The notes: generated by a model from the sequence alone, not told the origin. A DNA stretch of 64,000 bases from an uncultured SAR86 cluster bacterium (GCA_902537425.1 CACBBD010000005.1:1-64000), one strand, 5' to 3'. Positions 42,923-51,743 are shown, numbered from the stretch's first letter. Made by a program: numbers and translations.

Positions 42923-44428
42923 TTACCTAGTATTTTCTTTTATAAATTTTTCAGCATTTGCAAATATATTCTTCTTTCTCACAGGATCCAATCTGTCTAA
43001 AGTTCTGGTGAGAAAGCTCATTCTGGCGTTCTTTTCAAAGAAGTTTCTATGTTTCTCTGTAAATCTCCAGTAGAGTCCATCAACGGTATCATTCCATTCT
43101 CCTTTTTTATAATTGCTCATTTTCATCATATAGTTGGAACCGCATGTATAAGGTTTAGTAGACATCAATCCACCATCTGCAAAGGTTGCCATTCCATATA
43201 CATTAGGGACCATTACCCAGTCTGATGAATCAATGTACATTTCCATAAACCATTTATAGATTTCATCAGGGTGAATTTCGCACATATTCATTAGATTGCT
43301 GATAATCATCAGTCTTGGTATGTGATGATTGTAGCCGTCTTTAAGAACACTTTTTATGCAATCATCAAGAGGAACAATACCAGTCGTTCCGTCATACCAA
43401 CTTTTGGAGAGTTTGTTGGTGTGATTCCAATAGTTACTTTGAAGTTGGAATTCACTTTGATCTTGATATATACCTCTTATAAATTCTCTCCATCCTATTA
43501 ACTGCCTTAGGAATCCTTCTAGAGAATTTAGAGGTACTTCAGATTTACTTACATGTTTATTAATAGATTTTAAAATTTCCTTTGGAGTTATAAGTCCCAG
43601 GTTCAAAGAAGAACTAATACAACTATGAAAAAGAAAATTTTCTTCATTCAACATTGCATCTTCGTATAAACCAAAGTTATTGAATTTTACTTTTAAAAAA
43701 TTATCAAAATGATTCTTAGCTTGTTCTCTAGTAACTGGAAACCAAAAATTATCTAATAATCCTGGGTGATCAGAGAAATATTTTTCAATGATATGGATAA
43801 TATCATCGTGATGCTTTGATTTCTTATAGGCGGGCTGAGTAGGAAGCTCTATGTTCTTCGGAAATTTTTTTCTATTTTCCTCATCAAAAGACCACTTGCC
43901 TCCCTCTGGATTTCCTTCTTCGTCTACAAGGAGATTTAAATTTAATCGAGATTTTTTATAGAAACTAGCCATCCTGTATTTACTGCTGTCTCCTTGGAAT
44001 TCTCTTAATTCTTCTCTTGAAAAGAGAAACATAGGTGACTTGATAAATTCTATTTCTTTCTCAATCCTCTTAAAATAATTGATAGATTCCTCTTCAAAGG
44101 GCTTATCTTCTATCTGATACATAAAAATTTTATTAAAATCTTTATCTATAAGAAAAGAGTCAAAATTATCAAAGTAACTTTTTGAGACTTTTAGGTTTTC
44201 TAGTTTGCTGTAATGAACATTTATGCCTTTAGCCATTAAAGTATCCTTGTATTCCCTCATAGCCGTCAAAAATAGATAGAGCTTTAGTTTGTGATGCTTT
44301 TGGTATGTGCACAAACCGAAATCCTCAGACATATATACATCTGTGCAACCTTTTTCTAATAACTCGTCTGGATTGAAAAGTTGATTGCCTAGAACTAAAA
44401 AAAGATTTCTACCGTTCTTGGAAGTCAT
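42923..44428 (-). CDS. Cryptochrome/photolyase-family protein (PhrB/COG3046-like)
   Basis: A 501-aa flavoprotein of the bacterial (6-4) photolyase/cryptochrome group, recognised from its N-terminal NLFLVLGNQLFNPDEL, the mid-protein GWREFIRGIY, and the FAD-side WVMVPNVYGMATFADGGLMS and TKPYTCGSNYMMKMSNY. Classical members hold a 4Fe-4S cluster with a CxxC and a third Cys shortly after this last motif. Here that stretch reads YKKGEWNDTVDGLYW without those cysteines, so the cluster is probably absent. It should repair or sense light damage. A DUF2256 gene, a usual neighbour, lies 4.1 kb away. Confidence 0.85.
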   Translation of the reverse strand: MTSKNGRNLFLVLGNQLFNPDELLEKGCTDVYMSEDFGLCTYQKHHKLKLYLFLTAMREYKDTLMAKGINVHYSKLENLKVSKSYFDNFDSFLIDKDFNKIFMYQIEDKPFEEESINYFKRIEKEIEFIKSPMFLFSREELREFQGDSSKYRMASFYKKSRLNLNLLVDEEGNPEGGKWSFDEENRKKFPKNIELPTQPAYKKSKHHDDIIHIIEKYFSDHPGLLDNFWFPVTREQAKNHFDNFLKVKFNNFGLYEDAMLNEENFLFHSCISSSLNLGLITPKEILKSINKHVSKSEVPLNSLEGFLRQLIGWREFIRGIYQDQSEFQLQSNYWNHTNKLSKSWYDGTTGIVPLDDCIKSVLKDGYNHHIPRLMIISNLMNMCEIHPDEIYKWFMEMYIDSSDWVMVPNVYGMATFADGGLMSTKPYTCGSNYMMKMSNYKKGEWNDTVDGLYWRFTEKHRNFFEKNARMSFLTRTLDRLDPVRKKNIFANAEKFIKENTR

Positions 44429-44458
44429 AGCAAAATGTTGGGCGCAAAAGTTTTCAAA

Positions 44459-44794
44459 TTAATTCAAACGGTATTTGAAGTTTATTTGAAATTCATTATT
44501 TTGTTCAAAATTTTGATTTTCGACAAAATCGTCTTGAGCAGGCTGTTTCAAGAAATCTATAGTAAATTTCCTTTCAGCTGTTTCATTGATGAAATCAGTT
44601 TCTTCAGAATCATCACCACTATTCATGACGAAGTAGGCAATTAATCCCACTGCAACAATTGCGCCTGCAGCAGAACTACTTCCACCGTATCCACCGCCAT
44701 CATCACCTGAAGAAGGATCTTCACTTCCTCCATGGTAGCTAGCAAGAGCCAGATTTGAAGTTATTGAGAACAATAATATAAATAAGTATTTCAT
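44459..44794 (-). CDS. Small Gly/Ser-rich secreted or membrane protein
   Basis: A 111-aa protein with signal peptide (cut near LALA-S), a Gly/Ser/Asp-rich stretch at about 20-45 (GDDGGGYGGSSSA), a hydrophobic segment at about 43-58 and an acidic polar tail. The organisation recalls small surface-anchored proteins, but no sorting motif such as PEP-CTERM is visible. No family recognised. AAGGAA lies 8 nt upstream of the ATG, and a roughly 120-nt structured leader precedes it. Confidence 0.55.
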   Translation of the reverse strand: MKYLFILLFSITSNLALASYHGGSEDPSSGDDGGGYGGSSSAAGAIVAVGLIAYFVMNSGDDSEETDFINETAERKFTIDFLKQPAQDDFVENQNFEQNNEFQINFKYRLN

Positions 44795-44929
44795 AAATAT
44801 TTCCTTATATTTGTCCTGAGCGTCTAATTCCGTAACCGAAAACGTAAGTGCCCTGACGTTTCGTAGAAATTAGCAAAGCAGATAATTAAATTGAGCGGCG
44901 AGCAACACAGAATGTGTAAACTGATTATA
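44795..44929 (-). promoter_or_regulatory. Predicted structured 5' leader and -10 of the Gly/Ser-rich gene
   Basis: A perfect TATAAT on the minus strand (44929-44924) predicts transcription starting near 44917, giving a leader of about 120 nt. The leader contains a small hairpin (44905-44917, ACACA/TGTGT around 3 nt) and a larger imperfect one (44824-44873): outer pairs CTAATT/AATTAG and inner pairs CGAAAACGT/ACGTTTCG with one bulge, closing a 10-nt loop. No T-tract follows, so it is not a terminator. It matches no riboswitch class I can name. Confidence 0.4.
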
Positions 44930-45028
44930 AATTGTTCTTCAAATTATTTATACAAGAATTTTACTTCCATGGAATTTTTTTGAAATAACAACCTATGATA
45001 ATATGTTGTAAACATTACCAATTACTTA

Positions 45029-46228
45029 ATGCATAAAAAAGAACAGATACGCCTTCTAAAAGGATTGATCCATCATTTAGACAATAAAACTAATATCGAT
45101 GCAGGTGGCATAATACGAACTCCAGCTGATACTTATACATCGGAAGAAAGATTCGATATGGAGTGGAATACTTTTTTTCAAGATTATCCTCAAATAGTAG
45201 GCATGTCAGGAGATCTACCTGGACCTGATACTTTTTTAACAACTGAGGATTTTGGCGTACCAGTCTTAGCTGTGAGAGATAGTAATGGTAAATTTAAGGC
45301 TTATGCTAATGTCTGTGCTCATAGAGGTGTAACTGTCGAGGCTAACAAAAGAGGTGAAAAAAAGAGATTTTCTTGTCCTTTTCACGGTTGGACTTTCAAT
45401 AATGATGGGGAGCTCGTAGGTTATCCAAAAAAAGATCAATTCGGAGAAATAGATAAAGCATGTTACGGACTTAAAGAGTTGCCAGCTACTGAAAAATTTG
45501 GGTTTCTCTGGGTCCATCCTTCAAGAGATGGAACGATTAATTTTGAAGAATTACTCGGAGAAGATTTAGTTAAAGAATTTGAATCATGGAATTTTGAGAG
45601 TTTAGTTTTCGAACACCAAGAAGAATATGTCACTGATATGAACTGGAAATTAGCGATTGATACATTTGGCGAAACCTATCATTTTTCTGTTCTACACAAA
45701 GATTCTTTACATGAAGTATTCCATGGGAACTGTCAAATGTTCGATAACTTTAATCGTAATGGAAGGTTAATATTGTGCAGAAGAGCTATAGATGAAATGA
45801 GAAAATTGCCAGAATCTGATTGGAATATCTGTGCTGGCACACTACCGGTATATTATTTATTTCCAAATATTATTTTTATGCCAACACAAGAAGGCGCCTT
45901 CTTAGTTCAAGAGTACCCCCTAGAAAATTCACCCCATAAGAGTGTTTCTAAAATTTCATTTTATTTTTATCCTCATGTTTTAGAACATGTAAAACAGCTT
46001 GAGAAGCAAGGTATTAATGGAAAGGAACTGCTTCAACAACAATACAATGGATTTGCCTCAGTAATTAGAGATGAAGATTATGTTGCAGCAGCCTCATCTC
46101 ACAAAGGTCTGAAATCAGGGAATATCGATTATTTAACATTCGGTAAAAATGAGCCTGCTCTTCATCATTATCACAATACATATCGTGAGGCTTTAGGCCT
46201 TCAATCTTTACCACTAGAAAAAGCTTAG
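45029..46228 (+). CDS. Rieske non-heme iron oxygenase, alpha subunit
   Basis: A 399-aa ring-hydroxylating oxygenase component. The 2Fe-2S Rieske site is C96xH98 and C116xxH119 (CAHRGV, SCPFHGWTF). The mononuclear iron ligands are likely His218 and His223 with a carboxylate from the D211/E215 region (DTFGETYHFSVLH). It would hydroxylate or demethylate an aromatic, steroid or quaternary amine substrate; no beta subunit or dedicated reductase is adjacent. The ABC transporter genes follow 3 nt downstream, so it may be co-transcribed with them. Confidence 0.87.
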   Translation: MHKKEQIRLLKGLIHHLDNKTNIDAGGIIRTPADTYTSEERFDMEWNTFFQDYPQIVGMSGDLPGPDTFLTTEDFGVPVLAVRDSNGKFKAYANVCAHRGVTVEANKRGEKKRFSCPFHGWTFNNDGELVGYPKKDQFGEIDKACYGLKELPATEKFGFLWVHPSRDGTINFEELLGEDLVKEFESWNFESLVFEHQEEYVTDMNWKLAIDTFGETYHFSVLHKDSLHEVFHGNCQMFDNFNRNGRLILCRRAIDEMRKLPESDWNICAGTLPVYYLFPNIIFMPTQEGAFLVQEYPLENSPHKSVSKISFYFYPHVLEHVKQLEKQGINGKELLQQQYNGFASVIRDEDYVAAASSHKGLKSGNIDYLTFGKNEPALHHYHNTYREALGLQSLPLEKA

Positions 46229-46231
46229 AGA

Positions 46232-46975
46232 GTGAATATTCTCGAAGTAAGAGGCTTAGAGAAGTCTTATCCTGACCCCGAGTCTGATAAAAACTTAAAA
46301 GCTGTCGACGGCATTTCTTTTACACTCGAGGAAGTCCAAATTTATGGAATATTAGGGCCTAATGGGGCAGGGAAAACGACAACATTAGAAATGATAGAGG
46401 GCTTAACGGACATAGACAAAGGTTATGCTGCTGTGAATGGTATAAATGTTGCGGATAACCCTTATGCAGTTAAAGAGATCATAGGAGTGCAACTTCAATC
46501 AAACGAATATTTTGATTCCTTAAGCCTTAAAGAATTACTGATCCTTTTCGGTAAGCTTTACCAAAATCATGTTGATCCCAAAGATCTCCTTAACAAAGTG
46601 GACCTTTTAGAAAAGATAAACTCAAAACCTGAAGAACTCTCAGGTGGTCAGAAACAGAGATTTTCCATTGCATGTGCTTTAGTTAATGAACCTAAAGTTC
46701 TTTTTCTCGATGAGCCAACTACCGGCTTAGATCCACAAGCCAAACATAACCTCTGGGAGCTAATCAAAGATTTAAATCTTTCTGGAATGACAATTATTCT
46801 TACAACTCATAATATGGAAGAGGCAGAAAACCTTTGCCACAAAGTAGCGATTATGGATAAAGGTAGGATTTTAATTGAAGGAAATCCCAAAGATTTAATA
46901 CATAAATATGATCAAGAGGACGGGAATCTTGAAAATGTTTTTTTGTCATTAACTGGCAAAGAGCTTAGAGATTAA
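46232..46975 (+). CDS. ABC-2-type exporter ATP-binding protein
   Basis: A 247-aa ABC ATPase with Walker A GPNGAGKTT, signature LSGGQKQRFSIA and Walker B VLFLDEPTTGLD, in the style of drug/lipid/polysaccharide export ATPases. It starts at GTG, 3 nt after the Rieske oxygenase stop, and abuts the permease gene (0-nt gap). With the permease it forms an exporter of unknown substrate, perhaps a toxic product of the neighbouring oxygenase. That last link is inference. Confidence 0.87.
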   Translation: MNILEVRGLEKSYPDPESDKNLKAVDGISFTLEEVQIYGILGPNGAGKTTTLEMIEGLTDIDKGYAAVNGINVADNPYAVKEIIGVQLQSNEYFDSLSLKELLILFGKLYQNHVDPKDLLNKVDLLEKINSKPEELSGGQKQRFSIACALVNEPKVLFLDEPTTGLDPQAKHNLWELIKDLNLSGMTIILTTHNMEEAENLCHKVAIMDKGRILIEGNPKDLIHKYDQEDGNLENVFLSLTGKELRD

Positions 46976-48064
46976 ATGATTACTTCCTTGCAGTTGCATC
47001 TCTCCAAGATTTTTTTAAAGATATTTTTAAGAAATAGACAAGCTATATTATTCAGTCTTTTTTTCCCACTCATATTCATCGGAGCCTTTTCTTTTTCGGG
47101 TAGCGAACCTCAACCATTTCTCATCGGAGTAGAAGATAAATCCAATTCACCTTTTTCTACTAAATTTATAGAAAACTTAGAAAAAGAAGATTTATTTACT
47201 TTGATCAATGGAGATTTTGAAAACCTCAAACTATCTCTGGAAGAGGGCGCGATAGATGGATTTATTGTGATTCCTGAGAATTTTGAGGAAATTGAAAATT
47301 TAGATGCATTGAAATTTTATGTGGATGCTTCTCAAGCCAGACAAGCTAGTATTATCAAACAGGCTATAGACAGATCGCTTGTTTCTATAGAAAGGAATAT
47401 AAGAAATATGTCTCCTTTATTTACTGTTGAATTGGAAGATGTGAAATCAAGAAATCAACGATATATAGATTTCTTACTTCCTGGATTATTAGCTTTTATG
47501 ATCATGAATTTGAGCATAGCTGGATCAGGATTCAATATTGTGGAATATAGAAGAAGAGGAATACTTAAGCGATTATTTGTAACGCCAATCAGACCTAGAG
47601 ACTTTATGATTGGTATTGTTTTAGCCAGAATGGCCATCGTTCTCGTTCAACTTTCTGTTGTTTTATCTATAGCGTTATTTTTATTAGATATAAATATTGT
47701 TGGTAGTTATATTTCGTTTTATTCTGCTGTGATTCTAGGGACTCTCATTTTTTTATGTATAGGCTTTGCACTTGGAAGCCTTGCAAAGACTCAAGAAGGC
47801 ATCAGGCCCGTTGTAGGTTTAGTTACATTTCCCCAAGTTATTCTATCTGGAGTATTTTTCCCTATCAGCTCAATGCCTGAAATAGTTCAACCGATTGTTT
47901 ACTCTTTACCGCTAAGTTCAGTTGTTTCCTCTTTAAGAGAAATTGCTAATGATGGTGCAAGTCTTTTCTCTTTTAGCACCTCAACAATAGGACTAGTCAT
48001 CTGGGTAATGATTGCTTTTTTTATTTCAATAAGATTCTTTGTTTGGAAAGAAGTAGCCAGATAA
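46976..48064 (+). CDS. ABC-2-type exporter permease
   Basis: A 362-aa membrane protein with one N-terminal span, a large periplasmic segment (about residues 45-165) and five further spans, the layout of ABC-2 permeases of the DrrB/YhhJ type. The motif GLLAFMIMN at the second span and the loop FNIVEYRRRGILKRLFVTP are typical. It follows the ATPase without a gap. The substrate is unknown. Confidence 0.85.
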   Translation: MITSLQLHLSKIFLKIFLRNRQAILFSLFFPLIFIGAFSFSGSEPQPFLIGVEDKSNSPFSTKFIENLEKEDLFTLINGDFENLKLSLEEGAIDGFIVIPENFEEIENLDALKFYVDASQARQASIIKQAIDRSLVSIERNIRNMSPLFTVELEDVKSRNQRYIDFLLPGLLAFMIMNLSIAGSGFNIVEYRRRGILKRLFVTPIRPRDFMIGIVLARMAIVLVQLSVVLSIALFLLDINIVGSYISFYSAVILGTLIFLCIGFALGSLAKTQEGIRPVVGLVTFPQVILSGVFFPISSMPEIVQPIVYSLPLSSVVSSLREIANDGASLFSFSTSTIGLVIWVMIAFFISIRFFVWKEVAR

Positions 48065-48143
48065 TCATTCATATTTTAAAAATATCGTTTTAAAAGAGTT
48101 AAAATAGATATAACTCATCAATCTCTTTAAGAAGGAAAAAAAA

Positions 48144-48587
48144 TTGTTCCATAGTGTTAACTACAAGAATCCACGAAAATTATTAAATTCATGGGAAGCC
48201 CAAGCTTTAGCTACTTTGACAGCAAAGAATTTACCTAATTCTTTCAAAGCAGTCTCAGAGATTATGCATGACGAAACAAAAGATATTGAAGTGCGAACAG
48301 CATCAGAAATACTCTTTTGGGGGAGAGTTTGGCGCCAATCTAAAACTAAAGAAGAGGTAGTAACTTCATGGGAAAGAATCCTAAGATTGATTAAGCACTC
48401 TAACTATCAAGGAATAGCAACTTTTGATGAAGGTAAGGCATCAATGGAAGGATTTGATGAAAGAGTTGATTTACCTGTTACAGAAAGGATTCAAGAGCTT
48501 ACTGAAGAGGGTCTATCACCAGAAGAAATTATTATGCGAGGTTTTAGTTTTGAAAAGGTAAATGAAGCTTTAAAAAATGGCTCATAG
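48144..48587 (+). CDS. Hypothetical protein with helical, HTH-like tail
   Basis: A 147-aa soluble protein that I do not recognise. The TTG start is supported by GAAGGA 7 nt upstream. It is helical and charged, with a Trp-rich middle ([10 protein letters not shown]) and a C-terminal stretch ([23 protein letters not shown]) that could be a helix-turn-helix or a protein-binding pair of helices. Its end overlaps the DUF2256 start by 11 nt, so the products are likely made together. Confidence 0.6.
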   Translation: MFHSVNYKNPRKLLNSWEAQALATLTAKNLPNSFKAVSEIMHDETKDIEVRTASEILFWGRVWRQSKTKEEVVTSWERILRLIKHSNYQGIATFDEGKASMEGFDERVDLPVTERIQELTEEGLSPEEIIMRGFSFEKVNEALKNGS

Positions 48588-48717
48588 TAAACTTACACTA
48601 GAAACAAAAATTTGTGCAAACTGCAAAAGACCTTTTTCATGGAGAAAAAAATGGGAAAGGAATTGGGAAGAGGTAAGGTTTTGTAGTAAAAGATGCAAAA
48701 GAGAGGGGAAATGTTAA
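48577..48717 (+). CDS. DUF2256 zinc-finger protein
   Basis: A 46-codon gene with [16 protein letters not shown] and a second pair CSKRC, the pattern of the small DUF2256 zinc-finger family (CxxC...FxWRKKW...CxxxC). These proteins are usually encoded next to photolyase/cryptochrome-family genes and have unknown function. It overlaps the upstream gene by 11 nt and the downstream membrane protein gene by 7 nt (ATGTTAA), so translation is coupled. The photolyase-family gene of this window is 4.1 kb upstream on the other strand. Confidence 0.85.
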   Translation: MAHSKLTLETKICANCKRPFSWRKKWERNWEEVRFCSKRCKREGKC

Positions 48718-49109
48718 GAGTAGATAAAATTATATTACTAATACTAGCAATTGAGCATCTAGGATTTGGCATCTATGGCTTTTATTCTCCAGAAGGTATA
48801 GCTGAACTAACTGGCTATGCACTGAATAGTAAATTTGCTTATTCTGAGATAAGGGCTTACTACACTTTAATTTCAGGATTGGGACTTATGGCCTTTTTGG
48901 CAATTTTCTTTCATAAGCTCGCAAGGCAAACCTATATCCTTTTTTCATTTATGTTTGGTTGTATTTTTCTAGGAAGGCTTGCTAATTACCTTCTCACCGG
49001 TCAGATGGATAATTCAATTATGATTGCCATGATTGCAGAGGCCTTGGTGATACTCTTGTCGCTTTGGAGACTTGCTTCTTCTAAAAACAGACCAGTAGCA
49101 GAAGAATAA
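48711..49109 (+). CDS. DUF4345-like membrane protein
   Basis: About 132 aa with four hydrophobic segments; the block [16 protein letters not shown] after the first helix and [15 protein letters not shown] resemble DUF4345 membrane proteins, function unknown. The ATG at 48711 is chosen because GAGGGG lies just upstream and the start overlaps the DUF2256 stop; an in-frame ATG at 48693 lies inside that gene. It is followed with no gap by another small membrane gene. Confidence 0.7.
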   Translation: MLRVDKIILLILAIEHLGFGIYGFYSPEGIAELTGYALNSKFAYSEIRAYYTLISGLGLMAFLAIFFHKLARQTYILFSFMFGCIFLGRLANYLLTGQMDNSIMIAMIAEALVILLSLWRLASSKNRPVAEE

Positions 49110-49331
49110 ATGAGCTCCAATACCATCACACTTATATTTTGCTTAGGCGGTATTACTTTTCTGTTTAATTGGTTGCTTATACTTCATTGGTATTTCAAAA
49201 ATAATTCAACACAAATAACTAACAAAATCCAGTTTGCAAGAATCTTCTTAGCTTGTCTGTTTATTTCCATTTTTGGAGTTTTAACAACAGGTGTTATATT
49301 TGTTTCGGCTTTAATGTTTTCCCACGGTTAA
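49110..49331 (+). CDS. Small two-span membrane protein
   Basis: A 73-aa protein with hydrophobic segments at about residues 5-27 and 44-70 separated by a basic loop ([15 protein letters not shown]). No family recognised. Its start follows directly on the DUF4345-like stop, and the next gene (queH) begins 13 nt after its end, so it is part of a chain of tightly packed genes. Confidence 0.55.
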   Translation: MSSNTITLIFCLGGITFLFNWLLILHWYFKNNSTQITNKIQFARIFLACLFISIFGVLTTGVIFVSALMFSHG

Positions 49332-49344
49332 AGAATTTAAAAGT

Positions 49345-50013
49345 ATGGACAATAAATATTCTCTTGATAATTTTTCGAGACCCAAATTAGAACTACCAAA
49401 AAAAAACTCTAAGCTGCTTCTACATAGTTGTTGCGCACCTTGCGCAGGGGAAATAATGGAAGCCGTCGCAGCATCGGATATTGAAACTACAGTCTATTTT
49501 TATAATCCTAATATTCATCCCGTTGAGGAATATGAAATAAGAAAAGATGAAAATAAAAGATTTTGTGATGCCTTAGGGTTTAAATTTATCGACGCTGATT
49601 ATGATAAAGAAAATTGGTTCGAGCGAATAAAAGGTCTTGAGAATGAACCCGAAAGAGGGGAAAGATGCACAAAATGCTTTGATATGAGGTTCGAAAGATC
49701 TGCCCTATATGCCAGTGAAAATGATTATGCTGTTTATGCCACAACACTAGGTATCTCAAGGTGGAAAGATATGAAACAAATAAATGATTCCGGTCATAGA
49801 GCTGCAGAAAGGTATGACCAAGTCAGTTATTGGGATTTTAATTGGAGAAAGCAAGGAGGTTCCTCAAGAATGATTGAAATCTCTAAAAGAGAGGAGTTTT
49901 ACCAACAAGAATATTGCGGTTGCGTTTATAGCTTGAGAGATACTAATAAATGGCGCAGAGAGAACAACAGGCCTAGGATAAAACGCGGTATAAAATATTA
50001 TAATATTTCATGA
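49345..50013 (+). CDS. queH: Epoxyqueuosine reductase QueH
   Basis: A 222-aa QueH (DUF208) protein that reduces epoxyqueuosine to queuosine in tRNA. It carries the family cysteines: HSCCAPC (Cys29, 30, 33), CTKC (Cys108, 111) and CGC (Cys191, 193), which bind an iron-sulfur cluster and a second metal. QueH is the cobalamin-independent replacement of QueG, which fits a genome economising on cobalamin. The stop overlaps the peptidase-E-like start by 4 nt. Confidence 0.93.
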   Translation: MDNKYSLDNFSRPKLELPKKNSKLLLHSCCAPCAGEIMEAVAASDIETTVYFYNPNIHPVEEYEIRKDENKRFCDALGFKFIDADYDKENWFERIKGLENEPERGERCTKCFDMRFERSALYASENDYAVYATTLGISRWKDMKQINDSGHRAAERYDQVSYWDFNWRKQGGSSRMIEISKREEFYQQEYCGCVYSLRDTNKWRRENNRPRIKRGIKYYNIS

Positions 50014-50714
50014 AACATATTATCGCGATTGGCGGTGGGGGTTTTGGAAGGAATCCAGGTGAAGGTCTAATAGAACAATATATTCTGGATCAGACGGGCA
50101 AGAATCTGCCGAATATATGCTTTATTCCAACTGCAACAGGAGACAATGAAGCTTACAAAGTTAATTATTATAGTACTTTCTCAAAGTTACACTGTAATCC
50201 AGTTCATTTAGATTTCTTTAAAAGAACTCCGGATCTAGAAAAGTTAATAGGTGAACAAGATGCTATCTTTGTAGGAGGTGGCAATACTAAGAGTATGTTG
50301 GCCGTCTGGAAAGATTGGGGATTGGATAGCTTGCTTAAAAAAGCTTACGAGGCTGGAGTGGTCATGAGTGGAGTCAGTGCTGGTGCTAACTGTTGGTTTG
50401 AAAGAGCTGTCGTTGATTCTTGGGAGGATGAACTCAAAGTAATCGATTGTATGGGGTTTGTGAAAGGAAATTTTTGTCCGCATTATGATGAAGAACCTCA
50501 GAGACGACCTTCAGTTAAGTCTTTTCTCGAAAAGGATATTATAAATGCGTGTTATGCCTCCGAAGGTAATGCAGCCCTTCACATTAAAGATAATAATGAT
50601 TATTTATCCGTTGATTTCGGCAAACAAAAACAGTCTTATCTAGTTTCACTCGTCCAGGGGAAAGTATCAGAAGTGGCATTTGAATCTCTTTCTTTAAAGG
50701 CCCAAAAAAACTAA
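50010..50714 (+). CDS. Peptidase E-like / S51-family protein
   Basis: A 234-aa class I glutamine-amidotransferase-fold protein. The nucleophile elbow [10 protein letters not shown] has Ser123 and the likely base is His158 (FCPHYDEE). This pattern is typical of peptidase E (S51), an alpha-aspartyl dipeptidase, and of uncharacterised relatives. The opening [12 protein letters not shown] and the ATGDNEAYK block fit the relatives. It overlaps queH by 4 nt. Whether it cleaves Asp-X dipeptides is not certain. Confidence 0.82.
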   Translation: MKHIIAIGGGGFGRNPGEGLIEQYILDQTGKNLPNICFIPTATGDNEAYKVNYYSTFSKLHCNPVHLDFFKRTPDLEKLIGEQDAIFVGGGNTKSMLAVWKDWGLDSLLKKAYEAGVVMSGVSAGANCWFERAVVDSWEDELKVIDCMGFVKGNFCPHYDEEPQRRPSVKSFLEKDIINACYASEGNAALHIKDNNDYLSVDFGKQKQSYLVSLVQGKVSEVAFESLSLKAQKN

Positions 50715-50765
50715 AAAGTAATCTCTCAAAATTATATAACTCCTGTTAGAATGCCTGAGTTCTAT

Positions 50766-50843
50766 GGACCGGTAGTTCAGTTTGGTTAGAACGCCGCCCT
50801 GTCACGGCGGAGGTCGCGAGTTCGAGTCTCGTCCGGTCCGCCA
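50766..50843 (+). tRNA. tRNA-Asp (anticodon GTC)
   Basis: A 78-nt cloverleaf with encoded CCA. The acceptor stem GGACCGG pairs with CCGGTCC and is followed by G-CCA, the anticodon stem CCGCC/GGCGG holds the loop CTGTCAC (anticodon GTC, aspartate), and the T arm GCGAG/CTCGT-type helix holds TTCGAGT. The D loop is one base longer than the common form (AGTTTGGTTA). A TAGAAT hexamer at 50747-50752 is a plausible -10. Confidence 0.96.
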
Positions 50844-50892
50844 TTTTTCATTCAGGGTTAACACACAAATGAATAATCATTAGAATGATGAT

Positions 50893-51357
50893 ATGAAAAT
50901 TTTATCTCTCATTGGTGCGTTATTAATTTCTCAAGTTTCCAATGCAGAATACTTAGAGGGTCTCAAAATAAAGAAAGTAGTCGATGGAGATACTGTGCAT
51001 GTCTTTTATCAAGATGAAGTTTATAAGATCCGACTCACAGAGATCGATGCACCTGAAAGAGATCAGCCTTATGGGAGCAATTCAACCGAATATTTAAAAG
51101 GTCTTTTGAACGAAGGAAGAGTTGACGTAGATATCTCCGGGACAGATAGATACGGAAGAAAACTAGGAAGACTATATTGGCAAGGCATGGATATAAATCG
51201 TGAGCTTGTATCGGCAGGCTATGCTTGGGTTTATGATCAATACGTCACAGATAATTCCTTTTACGCAAATCAATTCAAAGCGAGGAATCTAAAAAAAGGT
51301 CTATGGCAGGATAAAAATCCACTAGAACCCTGGAATTGGAGAAAGCTAAAAAACTAA
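50893..51357 (+). CDS. Secreted staphylococcal-nuclease-like protein
   Basis: A 154-aa thermonuclease-type domain (SNc) behind a signal peptide (about residues 1-18). The catalytic region reads VVDGDTVHV (Asp31), IRLTEIDAPE (Arg47, Asp52, Glu55) and DRYGRKLGRL, corresponding to the calcium and phosphate-contact residues of staphylococcal nuclease. It probably degrades extracellular or periplasmic DNA/RNA to salvage phosphate and nucleosides. It starts 49 nt after tRNA-Asp. Confidence 0.87.
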   Translation: MKILSLIGALLISQVSNAEYLEGLKIKKVVDGDTVHVFYQDEVYKIRLTEIDAPERDQPYGSNSTEYLKGLLNEGRVDVDISGTDRYGRKLGRLYWQGMDINRELVSAGYAWVYDQYVTDNSFYANQFKARNLKKGLWQDKNPLEPWNWRKLKN

Positions 51358-51369
51358 TTTATCTTAAAA

Positions 51370-51398
51370 TTGTTATGGCAATCTAAGCCATCTATAAT
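51370..51398 (+). promoter_or_regulatory. Sigma70-like promoter with dyad in the spacer
   Basis: TTGTTA (51370-51375), a 17-bp spacer and TATAAT (51393-51398) form a near-consensus promoter for the gene at 51417, whose AGGGAG site follows. The sequence ATGGC-AATCTAA-GCCAT (51375-51391) is an inverted repeat lying almost exactly in the spacer and could be a repressor or activator site. Confidence 0.55.
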
Positions 51399-51416
51399 AG
51401 TCTTAGGGAGAATTGC

Positions 51417-51743
51417 ATGAAATGGTCCTATACGAACGGAAAGCTTAATGTCAGCTCAGATGAGGTCGATCAGCAGTTTACTTTGCAAGAACTCATTGAA
51501 GAAGCTTCTAGACATCAAGCGTATAGAAAAAAAATAGTAGCCTTATTTTTAGTAATCGCATTAATTTTATTTTTTATGCAGACTTATGGAGGAGATATAC
51601 CACCAAACGCGTCTATTTATTTTTATGTAGGTTATTTGTCGACACCTCTTTTCATTTCAGGATTTATTTCATCTATCTGTTATGTTCTTATGCGAAAGCC
51701 TCCTAGGCAAGTCAGACGACTTAACAAATTTTTCAAAGATTAA
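51417..51743 (+). CDS. Membrane protein of unknown function
   Basis: A 108-aa protein with a soluble N-terminal part (about residues 1-38) and two hydrophobic segments (about 39-57 and 66-92), then a basic tail (RKPPRQVRRLNKFF). No family recognised. It has a strong promoter and AGGGAG ribosome-binding site. Its 3' end overlaps the convergent SDR gene by 4 bp. Confidence 0.6.
   Translation: MKWSYTNGKLNVSSDEVDQQFTLQELIEEASRHQAYRKKIVALFLVIALILFFMQTYGGDIPPNASIYFYVGYLSTPLFISGFISSICYVLMRKPPRQVRRLNKFFKD

Noticed and set aside
44824-44873. Rho-independent terminator
   Set aside because: The hairpin has no following T-tract on either strand and lies in a divergent 5' region, so it was treated as a leader structure.
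44795-45028. c-di-GMP (GEMM) riboswitch
   Set aside because: Only a short GCAAAGC-like string agrees; the expected conserved core and helices were not found.
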